Numbered from the stretch's first letter, positions 31,132 through 40,703 are shown. The stretch is 64,000 bases of DNA from Rubinisphaera italica (GCF_007859715.1 NZ_SJPG01000001.1:5462001-5526000), one strand, 5' to 3'. Notes: a model not told the origin generated them from the sequence alone. Translations and numbers: made by a program.

Positions 31132-32049
31132 CTACATTGCCCCCCAATCAATCATCGGCCACCATCTCCAGGTGCAGAGGATCAGGAGCCAGGCGAGGAA
31201 GAGTTGCAGGGCGGCTCCGGAAGTAGTTTTGTTATTGTTGGGGAGCAATCGTTTTGTGTTCCATTGGACAAGCATCGAGACGCTCATGATCATGGTGGAC
31301 CAGCAGAGGACGACGGGGCCGAGGAAGACTCCGAGTAAGATCATTGACTGGGTGCAATTTGTGAATTGGTGAGGGACTTTGAGCCAGCGGAAGATCAGAG
31401 AGAAGAGGCTGGCGAAGGTCAGGCCGAGAAAGCTGAGGAGGCCGGCTTGAGAGAGTGAGCCATGAGATTGCTGGAGCGGTTCCTGAGTGGCGGCGAGGAA
31501 ATCGAGTTGGCCGACGGAGGGTTCGATCAGCATCCAGAAGCCGTGCAGCATGAGGCCGAAGAGTGTCCAGGTCCAGGGAGATTTTTGATGGTCTTCGTCG
31601 ATCAGAGCAAGCGAGAGCAGGAAGTAGCCGAGGGTGATTTGGTGGAGATAGACGTAGAGCAGCGGGCATCCCGGAAATTCGGAAAGCCAGTTGCCGCGAT
31701 GATCGGTGAGATTGCTGGCTGGCAATGTTAAGCCATGAGCGACGACGATCAGCAGAAAAAGGACAGCAAAGAGGAGTGCGACACCGGTTTCAACGAGCGG
31801 ATAGCGTGGGGAAATGGGCAAATGACAATTCCGGCATTTTCCCCGCAGTCGCAACCAGCCGAAGATGGGGATGTTGTCGGTGCTTTTGATGTCCTGTTTG
31901 CACTTAGGACAATGACTGCGAGCGAGCAGAATCGGCATGTGACGCGGCAGGCGCCAGACGACTACATTTAGAAAACTGCCAAAACAGGCTCCGTATCCGA
32001 ATGCGAAGATCGTGAAGACAATGGTGGCGAGAATGGTTAAGAAGTCCAT
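31132..32049 (-). CDS. Prepilin peptidase-like protein with degenerate protease half
   Basis: A 305-residue polytopic membrane protein. The N-terminal half matches the prepilin peptidase/N-methylase domain: GYGACFGSFLNVVVWRLPRH, then the zinc-type Cys pairs C47PKC50 and C72RNC75, DNIPIFGWLRLRGKC and ISPRYPLVETG. The following A24 aspartic protease region starts normally (LSLALIDEDHQ, candidate first catalytic Asp151), but I find no second GxGD motif in the remainder. The C-terminal ~150 residues are hydrophobic segments with long loops. A functional enzyme would cleave and methylate the leader of the pilin-like DUF1559 proteins. This copy may be methylase-only, inactive, or divergent. Confidence 0.78.
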   Translation of the reverse strand: MDFLTILATIVFTIFAFGYGACFGSFLNVVVWRLPRHMPILLARSHCPKCKQDIKSTDNIPIFGWLRLRGKCRNCHLPISPRYPLVETGVALLFAVLFLLIVVAHGLTLPASNLTDHRGNWLSEFPGCPLLYVYLHQITLGYFLLSLALIDEDHQKSPWTWTLFGLMLHGFWMLIEPSVGQLDFLAATQEPLQQSHGSLSQAGLLSFLGLTFASLFSLIFRWLKVPHQFTNCTQSMILLGVFLGPVVLCWSTMIMSVSMLVQWNTKRLLPNNNKTTSGAALQLFLAWLLILCTWRWWPMIDWGAM

Positions 32050-32423
32050 CTTTTTAAACCGTTCTCATTTCTGTGTTTAAGGCAGATGTTGTATTCTCTG
32101 GATATGACTCGAAGAGGAGGCATGGCCCGGGGTTGACTCATAAAACCTGACTGATTTGAAAGTCGAATTGTGTTTACCCTGCAGAATAACGTGGATGATG
32201 GTGAATGTCATTCACGGGAGTTTCTCGAGTTTCAATTTTCATAGAGACGTCGAGAACAGAACAGAAGGCTGATAAGAGGTTGTTTTTGGATAAGAATTGC
32301 GGAATTCCTCAGCGAAGGTGGCTTGCGTTGAGAGAAAAGTCCGATTAGGATACTCGGCTCTGATTTTTCGAATTGTGAATTGAATGCGATGATTGCATCG
32401 CTCATTGATGAAGGTGTAGACAA
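32050..32423. other. Divergent intergenic region
   Basis: About 370 bp between the prepilin peptidase-like gene (-) and the small basic protein gene (+). No ORF or repeat family is supported. Confidence 0.4.
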
Positions 32424-32618
32424 ATGTCTCTCGATCCCAGCCTCAAAGCCAGCAGCAAAATGCGTCGGACGCGAAATGTTCTCAAACGTGGGGAACGTAT
32501 TGCATTCCTGAAAGCCGAAGATCGCTGGATTGAAGGTCAAAGCCCAGTGGGCTTGCCTAAAGTCCGAGTGATCAGGACTGTCATCGGCAAAAAGAAGAAG
32601 AAGACCAAGGACGAATAA
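32424..32618 (+). CDS. PVC-type small basic protein
   Basis: A 64-residue, strongly basic protein: MSLDPSLKASSKMRRTRNVL, then KRGERIAFLKAEDRW, SPVGLPKVRVIRTVIGKKKK. This matches the short basic family shared by Planctomycetes, Verrucomicrobia and Chlamydiae (as I recall TIGR04137, pattern MSLDxSL...RNVLxRxERI...GLPKVRV). The role is unproven; a nucleic-acid or ribosome association is plausible from charge alone. It is monocistronic with its own terminator 32 bp downstream. It is one of the better phylum-level markers in the window. Confidence 0.88.
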   Translation: MSLDPSLKASSKMRRTRNVLKRGERIAFLKAEDRWIEGQSPVGLPKVRVIRTVIGKKKKKTKDE

Positions 32619-32649
32619 CGATCCTCGCATGAGGTATCGCCAGATTTTG

Positions 32650-32676
32650 AAAAGGCCGGTCTTTGATCGGCCTTTT
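32650..32676. terminator. Intrinsic terminator
   Basis: Perfect arms AAAAGGCCG / CGGCCTTTT with a 9-base loop, 32 bp after the small basic protein stop. Confidence 0.85.
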
Positions 32677-32692
32677 GCCATGCGCTCATAAC

Positions 32693-32770
32693 GATAAGCA
32701 CGAAGTGCAAGCGAGTGTGTCCTTCATTTCAATCTCGACTTGCACTGGCGAAGCCAGTGGCACACAACTC
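32693..32770. repeat. Dispersed short repeats
   Basis: Contains AAGCACGAAGTGCAAGCGAG (family of 46099-46169) and the palindrome ACTGGCGAAGCCAGT (32748-32762). No gene is seen in 32682-32937. Confidence 0.55.
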
Positions 32771-32937
32771 GAAGCTTTGAGCGGAACAGTCCACCAGGGA
32801 CATATGCAACTCATCATGAATGCCACATTGGCCCTTCGCTGACGCATCGGGTTACGATTATTGATGCAAACAGCTGATGTGTTTCGTGCTTATATGCTGT
32901 ATCTTGCTAAATCCGGCATGTGATTATTGTATATGTT

Positions 32938-35900
32938 TTATATTGCCGGTGGAGCGGGGGTGTCGCTGGCAGGAGGTTGACGTTTCTGGCCTCGTTTCGG
33001 ACTTGGTTTTTCTTCAGAGGGTCTGCCCAGTAGTTTGCCGGCTCCTCCAAACAGTCCCCCGCTTTTTACAGATGATTTTGAAGGAGTCGATTTGCTGGAT
33101 TTTCCATCTTTGGTTGTTGTGGCAATCACAATTGGTTCTTCGTTTTCAAATTGCTTGAGTCGATCCTCAGCAGACTGCAGGAACTCTTTGGAGTAGCCTC
33201 CCTGAGATTCGGCCAGATCGATGGCCTGCTGTTGCGTTTTAATGGCTTCGTCAAAATCCTCAGCCGCTGCCAGAGCCATTGCCAGGGTTTCCAGATAACC
33301 GACATTTGTATTTTCAGTGAGCTTGCAGGCCTGACGAGCATCCGCAACTGCCAACTTCGGATTGTGAACTTCGGGGGCAGTGACTCCCGCCAATAGCCGG
33401 GCGCGGTCGTTAAAGGCACTGGCCATGCTCTCATCAATTTTGACCGCATGCCCAAAATCTTCAACGGCGTCTACGTAATGTTCCATCATTTCATAACAGC
33501 GACCTCTTCCCAGATAGACGTATTCGTAATCGGGATCGACTTCTAATGTTCGTTCGTAGTCGACCAGTGCGTTGTCGAACTCGCCGAGATCACGGTAGGA
33601 ATTCGCACGAAATAAACGGGCATTGACGTGATCGGGATTCAACTCGAGAACTTTATCGAAATCGGCAATACATTTGCGATCTTCCCGCATCATCGATAAA
33701 CAGAACCCTCTGCGGTAGAGAGCAAATTCATAGTCCGGAGTGATTTCGATTGCTTTTGTGAACTGCTGCACCGCTCGTTCGAATTGATCCACCGCTTCAT
33801 ACAATTCTCCCAGTCCGACCCAGGAGAGGTCGTGAGTATTATCCTGAGCGAGAACGGTTTGATAGCCGGCTTCCGCTTCGGCGCGGCGTCCCAGATTGCG
33901 ATAACACTCCGCCCGACCATAGAGCAGGCCTGGATTCAACGGAGCCGAGATTAATGCCTTTGAATAAGCGTTGACTGCCTCTTCATATTCGCCATCAAAG
34001 CGCAGTGCGTCAGCCAGATTTCCCTGTGCAGAGCCATAGTTGGGGTCTCGCTTTAAGGCTTCCTGGAAATCGGAAATCGCGGCCTGATAATCTCCAACAT
34101 CAATAAATAACAGCCCCCGCTGATTGTATGGAAGTGCGAGCTGATCATTCATGGAAATGGCTTTGGTATAATCTTCATAAGCAGATTCGTTCTGGCCTGT
34201 TTTACGGTAGGAGTCTCCCCGATTGGTTAAAATAATGGGTGACTCGGGATTCAGTTCGATCGCCGTATCGTAGCTTTCAAGAGCCTTGTCAAATTCTCCC
34301 TGATTTTCGTAACAGATTCCTCGGGAGTTGTAGGCGTTCGCATGATTGGCATCTAATTTGATGGCCTTTTCATACTGACCGATTGCCTGATCGAACTCTC
34401 TGGCAAACCGGAGCACTTCTCCATGCTGATAGTGCAATTCCGCCAATTGCGTTTGATCCTGAGAATTAAATTGTTCAATCGCAGTCAACAGATGATTTTC
34501 AGCCTTCTCGAAGTCGCCGTTGGCACGATGCATCAAGGCCGAGTTTGTGTGATAAGTCGGATCTCCCGGTCGCAACTCGGCTGCTTTTTCATAGTCGGCC
34601 AGAGCCAGGTCGCGTCGGCCTAAGGTTTCCTGAATCAATCCCCGATTATTCCAGGCGACCGAATCGGACGGATTGAGTTCGATTACTTTGGTGTACGCAT
34701 TGAGTGATTTCTCAGGAACCTGTTCCAGTCGATACAAATCCGCAAGAAACCGCCAGGCAAGGCTGTCATCGGGGTCGACCTCGACCGCTTTGAGCAAATC
34801 CACTTCAGCAGCTTCAGCTCCTTTTTGACCGTAATTCATCCGGGCACGTTCCCGGAAAGGGCCAGAAGTCGATTGATCGAGTTCGATACTGCGATCCAAG
34901 TCATCCAGAGCCTGCTCCTTTTTCCCCAGATCCTCGGCGACCAGGCCACGCAGGAAGAGGGCTACAGCGATTGTCGAATCGGCATCGGCATTTTCGACGA
35001 CTGAATCGAAATCGGCATAAGCCTCTTCATATTTTCCCTGAGTTCGATAGAGCCGACCCCGGGCTTTGAGTGCATCGAAATCTTCCGCATCGGCTTCGAT
35101 GACCGTCGAGTAATCGTTGATGGATTTGTCGAGCTGGCCCAACTCGGCGTAACAGTCTGCCCGGAAGTAATAAGAGTTGAGTGAGTCTTCATCCCGATCA
35201 ATCGCCTCATCGTAACTGGCAATCGCTTTCTCATACTCCCTGAGCGACATGTAGGCATTCCCTCGATAATGCCAGGGAGCAAAGCGTTTCGTCCCCAATT
35301 CGATCGCCAGGTCGGCACTTTTGATCGCAGCTTCATCTTCACCAATCATCCATTGAGCATACGATCGCTCAATAAGCAGGTCGGCATCGTCTTCGACCAC
35401 GAATGGCGCATCTTCAAGAATTTCTAAAATCTGTTCAAAGTCACTGTCGTCTTCATAGCAGCGAATCAATAGCAGGACCGTCTGTATGTTTTCCGGATCG
35501 AGTTCATAAGCCCGTTGCAAATCTCCCAAAGCTTCTTCGATTTGCAGCAACTCCAAATTGAGAAGACCCCGGGTGACCAGCATCTTGATTTGATTCGGTT
35601 GTCGGTCCAGGACCTGTGCAGCCACCTTTTCTGCTTCGTCGTATTCAGCACGAGCCAAATGGACAAGGACACGATCCGCCAGAATTTCGGGATCATTGCG
35701 ACGGCGACGACTTCTAGAGGCGAGTATCGAGAGGGCTTTATCGAGTTCAATCACTTCCTCTGCAGGAATCCAGCCAGCGGGGTCGGTCGTGTGGTAGCGA
35801 TCTTTTTCCTTGCGATCATAATAGAGGACATCGCCCCGATAGTAGCGATACAATTCTTCGCCATCATCGTCGGTAACATTGGAAAAAGTATCGAGAATCA

Positions 35901-36006
35901 GGACTTGATCTTCTAACTCCCCGGCTTCCTCTGCCGGTTGTGCCAGGCAAGGTTGAACGAACCAGGAGAGTATCAAACAGAAGACGCCAGCAGATACGGT
36001 TCTCAT
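32938..36006 (-). CDS. Large exported TPR protein
   Basis: A 1,022-residue protein with a clear signal peptide (TVSAGVFCLILSWFVQPCLA before a Gln). After an acidic ~60-residue region (DDDGEELYRYYRGDVLYYD) come roughly 24 consecutive tetratricopeptide repeats, from about residue 90 to 930, with the classic spacing (for example AIASYDEAIDRDEDSLNSYY, AYNSRGICYENQGEFDKALE, AYADFDSVVENADADSTIAV). The C-terminal ~80 residues are Lys/Pro/Ser-rich and probably disordered. Such proteins scaffold envelope or periplasmic complexes. It is monocistronic and divergent from the NtrC-type regulator 260 bp away. No enzymatic motif was seen. Confidence 0.88.
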   Translation of the reverse strand: MRTVSAGVFCLILSWFVQPCLAQPAEEAGELEDQVLILDTFSNVTDDDGEELYRYYRGDVLYYDRKEKDRYHTTDPAGWIPAEEVIELDKALSILASRSRRRRNDPEILADRVLVHLARAEYDEAEKVAAQVLDRQPNQIKMLVTRGLLNLELLQIEEALGDLQRAYELDPENIQTVLLLIRCYEDDSDFEQILEILEDAPFVVEDDADLLIERSYAQWMIGEDEAAIKSADLAIELGTKRFAPWHYRGNAYMSLREYEKAIASYDEAIDRDEDSLNSYYFRADCYAELGQLDKSINDYSTVIEADAEDFDALKARGRLYRTQGKYEEAYADFDSVVENADADSTIAVALFLRGLVAEDLGKKEQALDDLDRSIELDQSTSGPFRERARMNYGQKGAEAAEVDLLKAVEVDPDDSLAWRFLADLYRLEQVPEKSLNAYTKVIELNPSDSVAWNNRGLIQETLGRRDLALADYEKAAELRPGDPTYHTNSALMHRANGDFEKAENHLLTAIEQFNSQDQTQLAELHYQHGEVLRFAREFDQAIGQYEKAIKLDANHANAYNSRGICYENQGEFDKALESYDTAIELNPESPIILTNRGDSYRKTGQNESAYEDYTKAISMNDQLALPYNQRGLLFIDVGDYQAAISDFQEALKRDPNYGSAQGNLADALRFDGEYEEAVNAYSKALISAPLNPGLLYGRAECYRNLGRRAEAEAGYQTVLAQDNTHDLSWVGLGELYEAVDQFERAVQQFTKAIEITPDYEFALYRRGFCLSMMREDRKCIADFDKVLELNPDHVNARLFRANSYRDLGEFDNALVDYERTLEVDPDYEYVYLGRGRCYEMMEHYVDAVEDFGHAVKIDESMASAFNDRARLLAGVTAPEVHNPKLAVADARQACKLTENTNVGYLETLAMALAAAEDFDEAIKTQQQAIDLAESQGGYSKEFLQSAEDRLKQFENEEPIVIATTTKDGKSSKSTPSKSSVKSGGLFGGAGKLLGRPSEEKPSPKRGQKRQPPASDTPAPPAI

Positions 36007-36265
36007 CGATTCGACCCTTTATGCACATGATGAATGTTGGCTATAATTAGAGAGGTTGAGTATTGAAGGGAATAGCCTGCTCTCCATCATGGCTGATCAG
36101 GAGATACTTTTCAAATGATTTATGTCGACTTTTTCAATCGTAAGCCTGTCAGAGTTTTTGGATTGGACTTGTGATTAATTCAAAGTGCTCGATTGTCGTG
36201 CACCACAACGATCTCGTTCCAGAGAACGAGCAAAGTACAAGTAACATTGTTACGAGAGCCCTCCG

Positions 36266-37675
36266 ATGAGCAATATTCTGATCGTTGATGATGAACCCTC
36301 CATTTGCTGGGCTCTTGAACAAGCTCTGAGTGAAGATGGCCATATCATCACAACAACTGCAACTGCGGAAGACGCCCTTGAAATCACAAGTCGGCAATTT
36401 CCGGATGTGGTGGTGATGGATATTCGTCTTCCCGGCATCGATGGGCTGACTGCTCTCGAACAACTGCAAACCCGCATCGGCTCCACACCGATCATCATGA
36501 TCACTGCTTTCGGGAATCTCGAAACGGCGGTCAAGGCGATCAATCGAGGAGCCTTTGAATACCTGACCAAGCCATTCAATCTTGAAGATGCGATTCAGGT
36601 CATCCGCAAAGCTCTTGAAGAAAAGCAGCGGGGAGCGATCTCTACCGAGGTTGACTCAACTTCCGGTGATGAAGGTCAATTGTTGTTGGGGAAATCTCCA
36701 GCAATGCAGGCCGTCTTTCGTAAAATTGCCGTAGTCGCTGAGCGTGACGTCCCTGTGCTGATCACCGGGGAAAGCGGGACTGGAAAAGAACTGGTGGCAG
36801 CCGCCATTCATCGATACAGCAAACGCTCAGCCGGTCCATTTATTCCCGTTTGTGTGCCGGCCATGAATGAATCGGTCATTGAAAGCGAACTGTTTGGTCA
36901 TGCCAAAGGTTCATTCACCGGGGCGGTTACCGAACGGCACGGATTGCTCGAAGCCGCCAATCAGGGGACGGCATTCTTTGATGAAATTGGCGATATCGAA
37001 ATGACGACGCAAATCAAACTGCTGCGTGTCCTGGAAACAAAGTTGATTTCTCTGGTCGGCGGAAACGATCAGCAGTCTTCTGACTTTCGCCTCGTAGCCG
37101 CGACGAACCGCAATCTGGAAACGATGGTCGCTGAAGGAATGTTTCGGGAAGACCTGTTTTATCGTTTGAATGTCTTCCGCATTGAAATCCCTCCTCTGCG
37201 GGAACGAACAGAAGACATCCCGTTGCTGGCCGAACATTTCATGAGAACCCTTGATCCTGCTGGAGAGGTCAAACTTTCTTCTGCGGCACTCAAGGAATTA
37301 AACTCACGTCCCTGGAACGGCAACGTCCGCGAACTTCGCAATGTGATCGAGCATGCCGTCATTGTCACGCGATCTGGCGAAATCTCGGCGGAATCTTTTC
37401 CGCCACCCATGACAAGAACCAGCGATGGGTTCGGCTCTACTTCTCAATTGAACACCGCCATTAAACACTGGTGGAATGAGCAAGTTCAATCCGAGGCGAA
37501 ATCGGCCAGCATGGAAGGTCTTTACGAAAAATTTTTATCAGAAGTCGAGCCCACTTTGTTGAGGGAAGCTCTTGCACTCTCGAAAGGCAACCGCACCGAA
37601 GCCGCTCAGATTCTGGGAATTCATCGACAGACCCTCAGGGAGAAGCTCAAGCATGCGGATTTGGGTGAGGATTAG
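36266..37675 (+). CDS. Sigma-54-dependent response regulator (NtrC family)
   Basis: A 469-residue activator. Receiver domain (1-120) with D9, phosphoacceptor D52 (VVVMDIRLPGIDG), T80 and K102 (YLTKPF). AAA+ domain (about 135-375) with Walker A GESGTGKE (168-175), Walker B GTAFFDEIGD (234-243), R-finger region FREDLFYRLNVFRIEIPPLR, and the sigma-54 contact loop GSFTGA (215-220), in place of the usual GAFTGA. The C-terminus has a Fis-type helix-turn-helix (LSKGNRTEAAQILGIHRQTL). It activates transcription from -24/-12 promoters after phosphorylation. No histidine kinase is adjacent. The start ATG at 36266 gives a native receiver N-terminus. Confidence 0.95.
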   Translation: MSNILIVDDEPSICWALEQALSEDGHIITTTATAEDALEITSRQFPDVVVMDIRLPGIDGLTALEQLQTRIGSTPIIMITAFGNLETAVKAINRGAFEYLTKPFNLEDAIQVIRKALEEKQRGAISTEVDSTSGDEGQLLLGKSPAMQAVFRKIAVVAERDVPVLITGESGTGKELVAAAIHRYSKRSAGPFIPVCVPAMNESVIESELFGHAKGSFTGAVTERHGLLEAANQGTAFFDEIGDIEMTTQIKLLRVLETKLISLVGGNDQQSSDFRLVAATNRNLETMVAEGMFREDLFYRLNVFRIEIPPLRERTEDIPLLAEHFMRTLDPAGEVKLSSAALKELNSRPWNGNVRELRNVIEHAVIVTRSGEISAESFPPPMTRTSDGFGSTSQLNTAIKHWWNEQVQSEAKSASMEGLYEKFLSEVEPTLLREALALSKGNRTEAAQILGIHRQTLREKLKHADLGED

Positions 37676-37726
37676 ACGACCATCTGTTTGACTTTTTCCC
37701 CAGGCACAGAATTTTCAGGAGGATAA

Positions 37727-38233
37727 ATGATTAATCACAAATCCACACTAATTTATTCGACGAATCTTAATATCCTGATGATTTTTACTGCTCTGTTCGT
37801 TCTGGTTTCGCAATCGATGGCTGACGATCTTCAGGAACAAAATTTATTGAAATTTCCTAAACGGATTAATTACCCTGACCAGGTAACTCTTTATCACGAA
37901 GTGGAAATAAGGAAAGAAAAAGGCGGGGAGCTGCAGAGAATGGTTTTCTGTCCAATAGCAAGTTATTCAAAAGGCTTTATTTATGGATGGGAGCGTTGCA
38001 GTCAAAGCGTTATCGATCAAGGTTATCAAGTCCTTAAAGAAGATCGAGATGCAATTATCTCAAAAATGATGATTCAAACATTAGACGGAGACTACGCTCA
38101 GGGACTTACTCGGGGATATTTGGACTGCCACAAACGTTTGAAGTTCCTTTTTGAAAAGGGAGTTCCTGAAGAGCTTGTTATGAAATATGCAAAAATGAAT
38201 ATCCTACCTCAAGATAAAATTACTTCTCCGTAG
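37727..38233 (+). CDS. Exported hypothetical protein
   Basis: A 168-residue protein with a strong AGGAGG ribosome-binding site 4 bases before the ATG and a signal peptide (NILMIFTALFVLVSQSMADD). The mature part has two Cys in the first half (MVFCPIASYSKGFIYGWERC) and one later (GYLDCHKRLKFLFEKG), with GFIYGWERC and YAQGLTRGYLDC forming two similar motifs. That suggests a small duplicated helical fold. No known family. It follows the NtrC-type regulator by 51 bp and could be co-transcribed. It is AT-richer than its neighbours. Confidence 0.7.
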   Translation: MINHKSTLIYSTNLNILMIFTALFVLVSQSMADDLQEQNLLKFPKRINYPDQVTLYHEVEIRKEKGGELQRMVFCPIASYSKGFIYGWERCSQSVIDQGYQVLKEDRDAIISKMMIQTLDGDYAQGLTRGYLDCHKRLKFLFEKGVPEELVMKYAKMNILPQDKITSP

Positions 38234-38431
38234 TGTTGGCTTGTTCCCATCGTCCCCTTGGGAGCGATTGTCATTCTTACAAAATCCTGACTGTCCAAGC
38301 ATCATTTGGGCCATTTGGGATTTTGTCTTGCAATTTTTACTGATTTCCTGCTATACAAATCCAATAGGGCCTTGGACAAGGTCTGGAGAGTCTCTCACAA
38401 GCGGTTCTGAATATCCGCGTAATGCTCAAGG

Positions 38432-39532
38432 ATGAGCCTGATGAGTTTAACAGCCGCGAAAATCGCAGAATTCGTCTCCGGAATCCTGCATGGAAATCCG
38501 GATGCGACCGCAGACGATGTTTCTGCAATTTCCAGCTCAAAATCAGGCACTTTGTCGTTTCTGGGCGATGCCCGGGAGCTTCATAAGCTCACTAATACAT
38601 CAGCCAGCATTGTGCTGATCCCTGAAGAATGCGACCCCGGTAAACTGCAATTTTCCGGTGAAGCTCTCATTGTGACTGCCGATCCGTTCACTCAGTTTAT
38701 TTCGCTGATTCCGCATTTCCGAAACACGACAACTCAACCGGCTCCCCAAATTCATCCAAGTGCGATTATCGATCCCACTGCAAGCATCAGTCATGATGCC
38801 TATATTGGTCCTCACGTATCCATTGCTGCCGGCTGCCGAATTGGAGCCCGTTGTCAAATCCATGCCAACGTCGTTATCGGTGAGAATTCTACCTTGGGAG
38901 AAGATGTCAAGCTTTATCCCAATTCTGTGCTCTACGGAAATTGCGAACTGCAGGATCGCGTCATCATTCATGCAGGAGCGGTTATTGGAGCCGATGGATT
39001 CGGTTATCAATTCCGAGAAGGTGCATTTCATAAAATTGAGCATTACGGATCGGTCATTCTGGAACAGGATGTCGAAATTGGATCCTGCACAACAGTAGAC
39101 CGAGGGATGTTTGAGCCGACGGTTGTTGGGCGTGGTTCTAAAATCGATAACCATGTGATGATCGCCCATAACTGCCGAATTGGTCAGCACAATGTCATCG
39201 TGTCTCAAGTTGGTATGGCCGGTTCCGTGACGACTGGGAACTACTGCCGCTTTGGTGGTCAGGTAGGAATCGCCGATCATGTGACGATCGGAGAAGGCGC
39301 CAGCATCATGGCTCAGGCGGGCGTTTTTCGAGATGTCGAACTTGGTCAAACCATGTTGGGAGCCCCTGCTCTGCCTAAAGAACAACAGGCCAAAATTATG
39401 ATGGCCCAGACGAAACTTCCAGAGATGCGTCAGACGTTGCGAAAACTGCAGAAAGAAATGGACGCCGTCCAGAAAAAACTCGATCAGCAGACAGATTCAC
39501 CAGAGTCGATCAAACTACGCCCGGCTGCTTAA
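38432..39532 (+). CDS. lpxD: UDP-3-O-acylglucosamine N-acyltransferase
   Basis: A 366-residue LpxD-type enzyme that N-acylates UDP-3-O-acylglucosamine in lipid A synthesis. The N-terminal ~100 residues are the uridine-binding domain (GTLSFLGDARELHKLTNTSA). Residues ~105-330 are a left-handed parallel beta-helix of hexapeptide repeats (IHPSAIIDPTASISHDAYIG, IHANVVIGENSTLGEDVKLY), with the GADGFGYQFREGAFHKIEHY substrate loop and the catalytic-type His in DNHVMIAHNCRIG. A C-terminal coiled coil (MRQTLRKLQKEMDAVQKKL) ends it. ATG 38441 has a better-spaced AAGGA than ATG 38432. lpxI follows on the same strand. Confidence 0.94.
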   Translation: MSLMSLTAAKIAEFVSGILHGNPDATADDVSAISSSKSGTLSFLGDARELHKLTNTSASIVLIPEECDPGKLQFSGEALIVTADPFTQFISLIPHFRNTTTQPAPQIHPSAIIDPTASISHDAYIGPHVSIAAGCRIGARCQIHANVVIGENSTLGEDVKLYPNSVLYGNCELQDRVIIHAGAVIGADGFGYQFREGAFHKIEHYGSVILEQDVEIGSCTTVDRGMFEPTVVGRGSKIDNHVMIAHNCRIGQHNVIVSQVGMAGSVTTGNYCRFGGQVGIADHVTIGEGASIMAQAGVFRDVELGQTMLGAPALPKEQQAKIMMAQTKLPEMRQTLRKLQKEMDAVQKKLDQQTDSPESIKLRPAA

Positions 39533-39591
39533 GTCGCATCATTCGTCATTCTGTATACAACACACAACACAAATTCCAGCCAGTCAAAATC

Positions 39592-40506
39592 ATGGCCGAT
39601 ATCATTCCCTTAAGACATTTTGAAGCAGGTCAGCAGACCCCGCCACCCGGCACAAAAGTCGGGTTGCTGTCTGGTGCTGGGCGATTTCCAATCGTCTTTG
39701 CGCAGGCCGCTCAAAAGCAGGGTTATGAACTGCATGGACTCGGTGTTGCCGGCATGGTGCCCGATGAACTGGTTGATTATTGCCATAATTATTCGACGGT
39801 TCCCCTGGCACGCATTGGTCAGGCGATTCGCTGGTTCAAACGGAACCAGGTCGATCATGTGGTGATGGCCGGTAAAATTGAAAAGACAGTGCTCTTTCAG
39901 TCGAATCGACTTTGGCGACTGATGCCGGATTTGCGAACGATGCATATGTGGCTGCGTTATGCCAGCGATAATAAAAAGGATGATACGATTCTGCTGGCGG
40001 TGATTCGCGAGTTTGAACGGGATCGTATTCATTTTGCCTCTGCTCTCGATTTTTGTCCGGAGTTACTCGTGCAACATGGATTTCTGACTCGCCGTAAACC
40101 GACCACGTCTCAGTGGAAAGACATTTGCTTTGGCTGGGAAATGGCCAAAGAAATGGGTCGGCTTGATATTGGCCAAACCGTCATCGTGAACGACACAGCC
40201 GTCATCGCTGTCGAGGCGATTGAAGGGACTGACAAAGCGATCCTGCGAGCAGGAGAGCTTTGTAAACGAGGTGGATTCACCGTCGTGAAAGTCTCCAAAC
40301 CCCAACAGGATTATCGCTTCGATGTCCCCACCATCGGTGTTCAAACCCTCCGCTCCATGCAGGAAGCCGGTGGCCGCGTGCTCGCAGTCGAAGCCGGACA
40401 AACGATTATTATCGATGAACCTGAGGTTCTCGAGCTGGCTGATAAACTGGGAATCGCGATTGTCTCCCTGAACGCCGAAGAGGCTCAACTTCGCGTGGCC
40501 TGTTGA
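39592..40506 (+). CDS. lpxI: UDP-2,3-diacylglucosamine diphosphatase LpxI
   Basis: A 304-residue LpxI-type (DUF1009) protein. LpxI hydrolyses UDP-2,3-diacylglucosamine to lipid X, replacing LpxH in many bacteria. The N-terminal domain begins KVGLLSGAGRFPIVFAQAAQ. The C-terminal domain has the conserved TVIVNDTAVIAVEAIEGTDK (family pattern vvVk.g.VlAVEaiEGTD), then VKVSKPQQDYRFDVPTIGVQ and AGGRVLAVEAGQTII. Immediate proximity to lpxD (59 bp) on the same strand supports a lipid A operon, and hence an outer membrane with lipid A in this organism. No other lpx gene is in view. Confidence 0.93.
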   Translation: MADIIPLRHFEAGQQTPPPGTKVGLLSGAGRFPIVFAQAAQKQGYELHGLGVAGMVPDELVDYCHNYSTVPLARIGQAIRWFKRNQVDHVVMAGKIEKTVLFQSNRLWRLMPDLRTMHMWLRYASDNKKDDTILLAVIREFERDRIHFASALDFCPELLVQHGFLTRRKPTTSQWKDICFGWEMAKEMGRLDIGQTVIVNDTAVIAVEAIEGTDKAILRAGELCKRGGFTVVKVSKPQQDYRFDVPTIGVQTLRSMQEAGGRVLAVEAGQTIIIDEPEVLELADKLGIAIVSLNAEEAQLRVAC

Positions 40507-40548
40507 GCGAAAGCCGAAGTCGGAAAGCGGAACGCCGTCGCTCCAATC

Positions 40549-40703
40549 TTAACCCGAAGCGTCAGCGAGGGGACGGAGTTCTAATTGCAATTCAGGTATT
40601 CATGGTTCAAGAGTGTCTTCAATCGCATTTTGAAAAACGTATTGTGAGAAGCATTTGGCATCAATCAGCAAGTCTTGCCTGCCCCTCGCTTACGCGTCGG
40701 GTT
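40549..40703. repeat. Inverted dispersed repeat pair
   Basis: AACCCGAAGCGTCAGCGAGG (about 40550) is answered by CCTCGCTTACGCGTCGGGTT (40684-40703). A related fragment is at 32837 (CGCTGACGCATCGGGTT). It is the first half of a ~495-bp gene-free gap. Confidence 0.55.

Noticed and set aside
32232..32681. 149-codon minus-strand ORF over the small basic protein gene
   Set aside because: Overlaps the well-recognised PVC small basic protein and its terminator; no family pattern.
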